This document shows positions 7,606-10,804 of a stretch of 10,804 bases of DNA, piece after piece; position 1 is the stretch's first letter, and each line of letters starts with the position of its first letter. Location of the stretch: the NCBI GenBank assembly GCA_934699305.1, contig CAKUWM010000071.1, forward strand, positions 1 through 10,804. The letters are read 5' to 3'. The DNA comes from an uncultured Saprospiraceae bacterium (GTDB taxonomy: Bacteria > Bacteroidota > Bacteroidia > Chitinophagales > Saprospiraceae). Below the pieces are notes generated by a model. The model was not told the DNA's origin. It saw nothing but the letters and a program-made list of their open reading frames with translations, and did no database searches. A program made the translations under genes and the position numbers.

Positions 7606-8424
7606 TTTTTTTCCAATAATTTCTTCTTGATAAATTTTGGTAATGATATTTTTAACTTGTTGAGAGAAATCCTTAGACATCATCCAGTTGTAATAGCCTT
7701 TTTCTTTTTTAAAAATGTCGATAACAGGCTGATCCACATATTTTCCGAAGTTAAATACGACTTCGCCATCTTTGTTAAGCTTGAGTCGTTGTGTAGCGTC
7801 GAGTGAATTTAAATTGGTTGTAAAGAGGTGTAGTGCTTCAATATCACGGACTATGGGATTTTTGGTAAAATCTCCATTTTCATCAACTAAATCTTTTCCT
7901 TCATAAAAATCCAGTTGACTTTCAAACACTTCAAGAGTCGCATTGACATCCGCGAGGGCATCATGTGCATCCTTCATTTCTTTCCCACAATAATATCGGT
8001 ATGCAGCCTTCAATGTACGGGGCTCCATCTTGTAAAATATCTGCTGCACATCCACGGTGCGCCTTTTTTCCATGTCGAAGTCAAATCCTGCTCTCGCAAA
8101 TTCTTCCATTAGGAGAGGCACATCGAAGCGGTTGGAATTATATCCTGCTAAGTCAGAATCGCCGATAAAGTCAAGGATTTCCTTTGCTAATTGAATGAAT
8201 GTAGGCTTGTTTTTTACCATTTCATTGGTTATGCCGTGCACGGATGCGGCTTCCTCGCTGATGAATACAGGTCCGGGATTGATCAATTTATAGTATTCAC
8301 TGCGGGTATGATCCTTCCGGTCAATTTTAACAATGGCTATCTGGATAATACGATCTCTTATGACGTTGAGCCCTGTGGTTTCAAGGTCAAAGAAGCAAAG
8401 ATCTCTTTTAAGGTCAATATTCAT
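7603..8424 (-). CDS. DEDDh 3'-5' exonuclease (DnaQ superfamily) with ExoX-like C-terminal domain
   Basis: This 273-residue cytoplasmic nuclease is predicted to release nucleotides from 3' ends using two metal ions. All five catalytic residues of the DEDDh class are visible: D13 and E15 in FFDLETTG (11-18), D101 in GYNSNRFDVPLL (94-105), and H154 and D159 in DAHDALADV (152-160). The ExoII region and the HGIT segment (63-66) are typical of DnaQ/PolC-type exonucleases. The C-terminal part, VVFNFGKYVDQPVIDIF then YYNWMMSKDF (222-253), resembles the FGKY...YL.W domain at the end of ExoX/DUF3820 proteins, which argues against a plain polymerase III epsilon subunit. Whether it proofreads, repairs or degrades RNA cannot be told. 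Its ATG follows the ABC-exporter stop by 1 bp in TAATATG, and its own stop is 1 bp before the lipoprotein ATG. Confidence 0.93.
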   Translation of the reverse strand: MNIDLKRDLCFFDLETTGLNVIRDRIIQIAIVKIDRKDHTRSEYYKLINPGPVFISEEAASVHGITNEMVKNKPTFIQLAKEILDFIGDSDLAGYNSNRFDVPLLMEEFARAGFDFDMEKRRTVDVQQIFYKMEPRTLKAAYRYYCGKEMKDAHDALADVNATLEVFESQLDFYEGKDLVDENGDFTKNPIVRDIEALHLFTTNLNSLDATQRLKLNKDGEVVFNFGKYVDQPVIDIFKKEKGYYNWMMSKDFSQQVKNIITKIYQEEIIGKK

Positions 8425-8428
8425 ATTA
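8422..8428 (-). promoter_or_regulatory. TAATATG stop-start junction between exporter and exonuclease
   Basis: On the minus strand the exporter stop TAA (8428-8426), one T, and the exonuclease ATG (8424-8422) form TAATATG. It is the same heptamer as at the next junction in this unit, consistent with terminating ribosomes restarting on the adjacent ATG. Confidence 0.6.
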
Positions 8429-10240
8429 ATTATCTGTATATATCGGTGAAAGTTTGGATTGATTAAATTGCATACTTGCCAGATAACGATACCAACCCTC
8501 CTGTTTTGTCATGAGTTGTGTATGAGTTCCTGATTCGATGACTTTGCCTTCATGGATGACAAAGATACAATCCACATCGACTATTGTGGCAAGGCGATGG
8601 GCGATGATTATCGAAGTCCTTCCTTCCATGAGTGTATTCAAGGCGTCTTGTACTAAACTTTCGGACTCTGCATCGAGCGAAGATGTGGCTTCGTCCAAAA
8701 TCAATATTTTTGGATCTTTTAGGATAGCCCTTGCTATGGCGACTCGTTGTTTTTGACCGCCTGACAGGCGAATCCCACGATCACCTACGATGGTATCTAA
8801 ACCTGCACTTAGCTTGTTGATAAATTCCAATGCATTGGCTTTTCTGGCGGCCTCCATGATTTGTGACTCACTGGCTGAAGGCATTCCATAGGCGATATTT
8901 TCCCGAATGGTACCTCCAAATAAAATGACATCTTGCGGTACGGTAGCGAAATTTTTTCTGTATTGGAATAAATCGTAATCTCTGATATCCTGACCATCAA
9001 TGCATATCATGCCATCACCGACTTCGTGAAAACGCATCAGGAGACTGACAATTGTGGATTTGCCCGCACCACTTGACCCGACTAAGGCTATCTTTTGGCC
9101 CTGTCTTATTGTCAGACATATATTTTTTAATACGGCTGCTTCCGGACGTGATGGATAGTTGAAGGAAACATCATCAAAGGAAATGTCTCCTTTGAGTAAT
9201 ATCGGGGCATCATTGCTTTGATTGTGTGGATTGATTTCGGGTGTACTTTCCATGATTTCAAGGATTCGGTCAGTTGCCCCCAATGCACCCGCCAATTGGG
9301 TGTAAAACGTGCCCAAACTGGCTATTGAGCCGCCGATGATGCCTGTATATATAATGAATGAAAAAAGGTCTCCTATGGACATTTGTCCACTTTGGACTAA
9401 TATTGCTCCTTGATATAAAATGAAAAATATGCCACCAAAGAGTACGGTTATTAGGAAAACAAAAAATAAGCCTTTGATTTTCGCAAATTTGATCGAAACA
9501 CTTACGACTTTGTCTAATATGCCGTTGTATCTTTTAATTTCAAATAATTCATTGGTAAAAGCTTTGACCACGTGGAAAGCATAAAGAGATTCTTCCGCAA
9601 TGCTGTTGGACGAAGCTACCTCCATTTGTCTTTGTTTGGATAATTTGCGGATATATTTTCCGAAGAAAATGGCTAAAATAACGATAACCGGGAAGGTGGC
9701 GAGCATAATCAGGCTAAGTTTGGGTGTTACATAGGCAAGGATGGCAATACCCACCACCAAGGTAATAAGCTGTCTTAAGAATTCTGCCAAGGTGACACTA
9801 AATACAGTCTGTAGTTGCTCCACGTCACCTGTGATGCGGGAACTGAGTTCGCCTACTTTATTTTCTTCAAAAAAAGAATAAGGCTGTGTTATCATGGCAG
9901 CATACAAGTCTCTGCGCACCTGAGCCACCCCTTTTTCACTTACAAATGCCATGGCTACAGAGCGACCATAGGACAAGGCGCCCTGAAGAAGCAACAATAT
10001 GACAAAGAAGAGTCCGTATTCCGACAAAGTATATGGATACTTGCTTTTGCCGGCTGCAGTATTTGCCATTTCTCCGGCAACAGCAGGGAATAGCATAAAA
10101 AATATACTCGAAAGCGCCAAACACGTCATGCCTATGATGAAATACCAGCGATATGGCTTCATATAACGCATTATCTTAACGATACTTGTCCGTGTCGAAC
10201 GGTCAAATTTTATAGTAGGGCGTCGTGTTGTATTATCCAC
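8426..10240 (-). CDS. ABC exporter half-transporter, MsbA/BmrA/ABCB type
   Basis: This 604-residue inner-membrane protein fuses a six-helix transmembrane domain (about 22-330) to an ATPase domain (about 350-590) and should work as a homodimer. Hydrophobic segments are seen near 32-54, 76-98, 152-171, 174-193, 257-277 and 288-309. The loop FFEENKVGELSSRITGDVEQ (123-142) is typical of type IV exporters. ATPase motifs are complete: A-loop Y362, Walker A GSSGAGKST (388-396), Q-loop Q436, signature LSGGQ (492-496), Walker B ILILDE (512-517), D-loop SSLD (520-523) and H-loop H548. The substrate is unknown; lipid, drug or peptide export are all possible. There is no peptidase domain, so it is not a double-glycine peptide exporter. 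The start is GTG at 10240: a TAA lies in frame four codons upstream, and no ATG comes before residue 24. It is the first gene of the unit. Confidence 0.95.
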   Translation of the reverse strand: MDNTTRRPTIKFDRSTRTSIVKIMRYMKPYRWYFIIGMTCLALSSIFFMLFPAVAGEMANTAAGKSKYPYTLSEYGLFFVILLLLQGALSYGRSVAMAFVSEKGVAQVRRDLYAAMITQPYSFFEENKVGELSSRITGDVEQLQTVFSVTLAEFLRQLITLVVGIAILAYVTPKLSLIMLATFPVIVILAIFFGKYIRKLSKQRQMEVASSNSIAEESLYAFHVVKAFTNELFEIKRYNGILDKVVSVSIKFAKIKGLFFVFLITVLFGGIFFILYQGAILVQSGQMSIGDLFSFIIYTGIIGGSIASLGTFYTQLAGALGATDRILEIMESTPEINPHNQSNDAPILLKGDISFDDVSFNYPSRPEAAVLKNICLTIRQGQKIALVGSSGAGKSTIVSLLMRFHEVGDGMICIDGQDIRDYDLFQYRKNFATVPQDVILFGGTIRENIAYGMPSASESQIMEAARKANALEFINKLSAGLDTIVGDRGIRLSGGQKQRVAIARAILKDPKILILDEATSSLDAESESLVQDALNTLMEGRTSIIIAHRLATIVDVDCIFVIHEGKVIESGTHTQLMTKQEGWYRYLASMQFNQSKLSPIYTDN

Positions 10241-10257
10241 TTCAAAAAATTAATAGA

Positions 10258-10265
10258 CAAAGGTA
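10258..10265 (-). promoter_or_regulatory. Possible Bacteroidota -7 box (TACCTTTG) for the ABC exporter unit
   Basis: Read on the minus strand the sequence is TACCTTTG, a full match to TAnnTTTG, 17 bp before the GTG at 10240. Transcription would start around 10252, giving a very short leader. A TTG sits upstream at 10282-10280, but the 14-bp gap is shorter than the usual spacing of nearly 20, so the -33 part is poor. Confidence 0.38.
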
Positions 10266-10333
10266 ATGAGTTTATCATGCAATCGGGTTAATGAATTGTA
10301 AAATGCGGATGATTGTATGGAATAGGGACGTTA

Positions 10334-10356
10334 TGTACCAAAGGAAATTTGGTACA
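10334..10356. repeat. Perfect 9-bp inverted repeat with 5-nt loop
   Basis: Arms TGTACCAAA (10334-10342) and TTTGGTACA (10348-10356) are exact reverse complements around the loop GGAAA. Neither strand has a T-run after the stem, so it does not fit an intrinsic terminator. It lies about 94 bp upstream of the exporter start and could be an operator or an RNA hairpin in a longer leader. A third GGTAC occurs at 10369-10373. Confidence 0.7.
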
Positions 10357-10404
10357 AATGAAGGCAATGGTACGCTGAAGTGACATATTTTGATAAAGTA
10401 TTGA

Positions 10405-10521
10405 TTACGAGTTGTACATCGATTCCGTTTTGTCAAGTGCGGGATGTGGGATGATATACCTATAGATCGAAGACCGGTTTTCCAGATTGTTTAGGGACAG
10501 GCTGTTTAACACGGTTTTCAT
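10405..10521 (-). CDS. Doubtful small ORF of 38 codons
   Basis: An ATG at 10521 opens a 38-codon frame ending with TAA at 10407-10405. The product begins MKTVLNSLSLNNLENR and ends ALDKTESMYNS. It is hydrophilic, with no signal peptide, no membrane segment, no cysteine and no double-glycine leader. It is on the same strand as the exporter and about 160 bp upstream of it. I do not recognise it. A random open stretch of this length is not unlikely, so it is recorded only because it is the best candidate in this spacer. Confidence 0.15.
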   Translation of the reverse strand: MKTVLNSLSLNNLENRSSIYRYIIPHPALDKTESMYNS

Positions 10522-10559
10522 TGTTGGTCCTTCGGCAGTGAGGAAAACTTAGTTATTAG

Positions 10560-10804
10560 CTACAGTGTTTTTAATTTCTCATATAAATCCTTCATTTCAA
10601 ACTCAATAGGAATTAATGTTATTCCTTTGTCATTTATAATTCCCCACTTTTCGTTAATTCTAGCAAATACAATTGATTGAGAATACTTTTTAGGTTTAAT
10701 TTTTCCAAACCCAAGAACTTTATTTTCGTCACCTTCAATTAATTTCAGTTCGTCATACCTTTGGGTTAAAATTTTTATATTTTCATAATCCCAAACTTGA
10801 CATT
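10560..10804 (-). CDS. WG-repeat-like protein, C-terminal part only, cut by the window edge
   Basis: The frame is open from the right edge (first full codon at 10802) through 80 codons to a TAG at 10562-10560, with no start codon needed inside the window. The visible part is rich in Lys, Glu, Ile and Asn. It contains KWGIINDKGITLIPIEFE (52-69), which matches the WG-repeat pattern KWG.ID..G...IP..Y. These repeats occur in many Bacteroidota proteins of unknown role. Upstream it reads VFARINEKWG. The TAG is followed by the spacer before the exporter. The protein's full length, location and function cannot be judged from this fragment. The frame is supported by amino-acid composition and the WG motif. 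Confidence 0.7.
   Translation of the reverse strand, partial: CQVWDYENIKILTQRYDELKLIEGDENKVLGFGKIKPKKYSQSIVFARINEKWGIINDKGITLIPIEFEMKDLYEKLKTL

Larger units (their letters stand above)
10241..10559. other. Spacer upstream of the ABC exporter
   Basis: These 319 bp lie between the WG-like gene and the exporter, both on the minus strand. They hold a perfect hairpin, a possible -7 box near the exporter start and a doubtful 38-codon ORF, each listed separately. I see no RNA gene, no insertion-sequence end and no clear intrinsic terminator. An 8-bp direct repeat CGGTTTTC occurs at 10475-10482 and 10512-10519, which may be chance. Confidence 0.6.

Noticed and set aside
10475..10519. Direct repeat CGGTTTTC as a mobile-element or attachment-site trace
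   Set aside because: Only 8 bp in two copies, with no inverted ends, no transposase or integrase and no other sign of insertion.

Overview
The window looks like chromosomal DNA of a member of the Bacteroidota, most likely a Saprospiraceae/Chitinophagales-type environmental bacterium. The reasons are moderate-to-low GC with AT-rich spacers, almost no Shine-Dalgarno sequences, several short type II signal peptides, sequences resembling the Bacteroidota -7 box TAnnTTTG, a long lysine/glutamate-rich IF2 N-terminus with LKxVG motifs, and a TIGR02757-family gene. The rank below phylum is inference. I see no insertion sequence, phage gene, CRISPR array, tRNA or rRNA.

Layout. (a) 1-3251, plus strand: the 3' part of infB (translation initiation factor IF2; its true start lies left of the window), then a TIGR02757/DUF2400 gene 13 bp later. 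(b) 3241-6505, minus strand: a compact three-gene unit read right to left, made of an MbnP-like copper-protein lipoprotein, a MauG/MbnH-type di-heme c lipoprotein, and a GlcD-type FAD oxidoreductase. Spacers are 5 and 11 bp. Its last gene overlaps the 3' end of the DUF2400 gene by 11 bp, tail to tail. (c) 6506-6794: AT-rich spacer. (d) 6795-10240, minus strand: a second tight unit of an MsbA-like ABC exporter, a DEDDh exonuclease with an ExoX-like C-terminus, and a cysteine-rich lipoprotein that looks like a distant MbnP relative. Both gene junctions are the identical heptamer TAATATG. (e) 10241-10559: spacer with a perfect 9-bp hairpin, a -7-like box and a doubtful 38-codon ORF. (f) 10560-10804, minus strand: the C-terminus of a WG-repeat-like protein, cut by the right edge.

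How the genes work together. The most interesting part is the 4.6-7.6 kb stretch. MbnH/MbnP pairs are known to work as a modifying di-heme enzyme and a copper-binding substrate, in which MbnH oxidises the first Trp of a WxW motif in MbnP to kynurenine. Here the enzyme has the tyrosine expected of MauG-like proteins at the second-heme ligand position. The partner has W-A-G-W instead of WxW. A third gene, for an FAD oxidoreductase, is in the same unit, and a possible MbnP-like paralogue without the tryptophans lies just upstream. This could be a variant copper/oxidation system, but the link to the FAD enzyme and to the second lipoprotein is inferred only from gene order and similarity read by eye.
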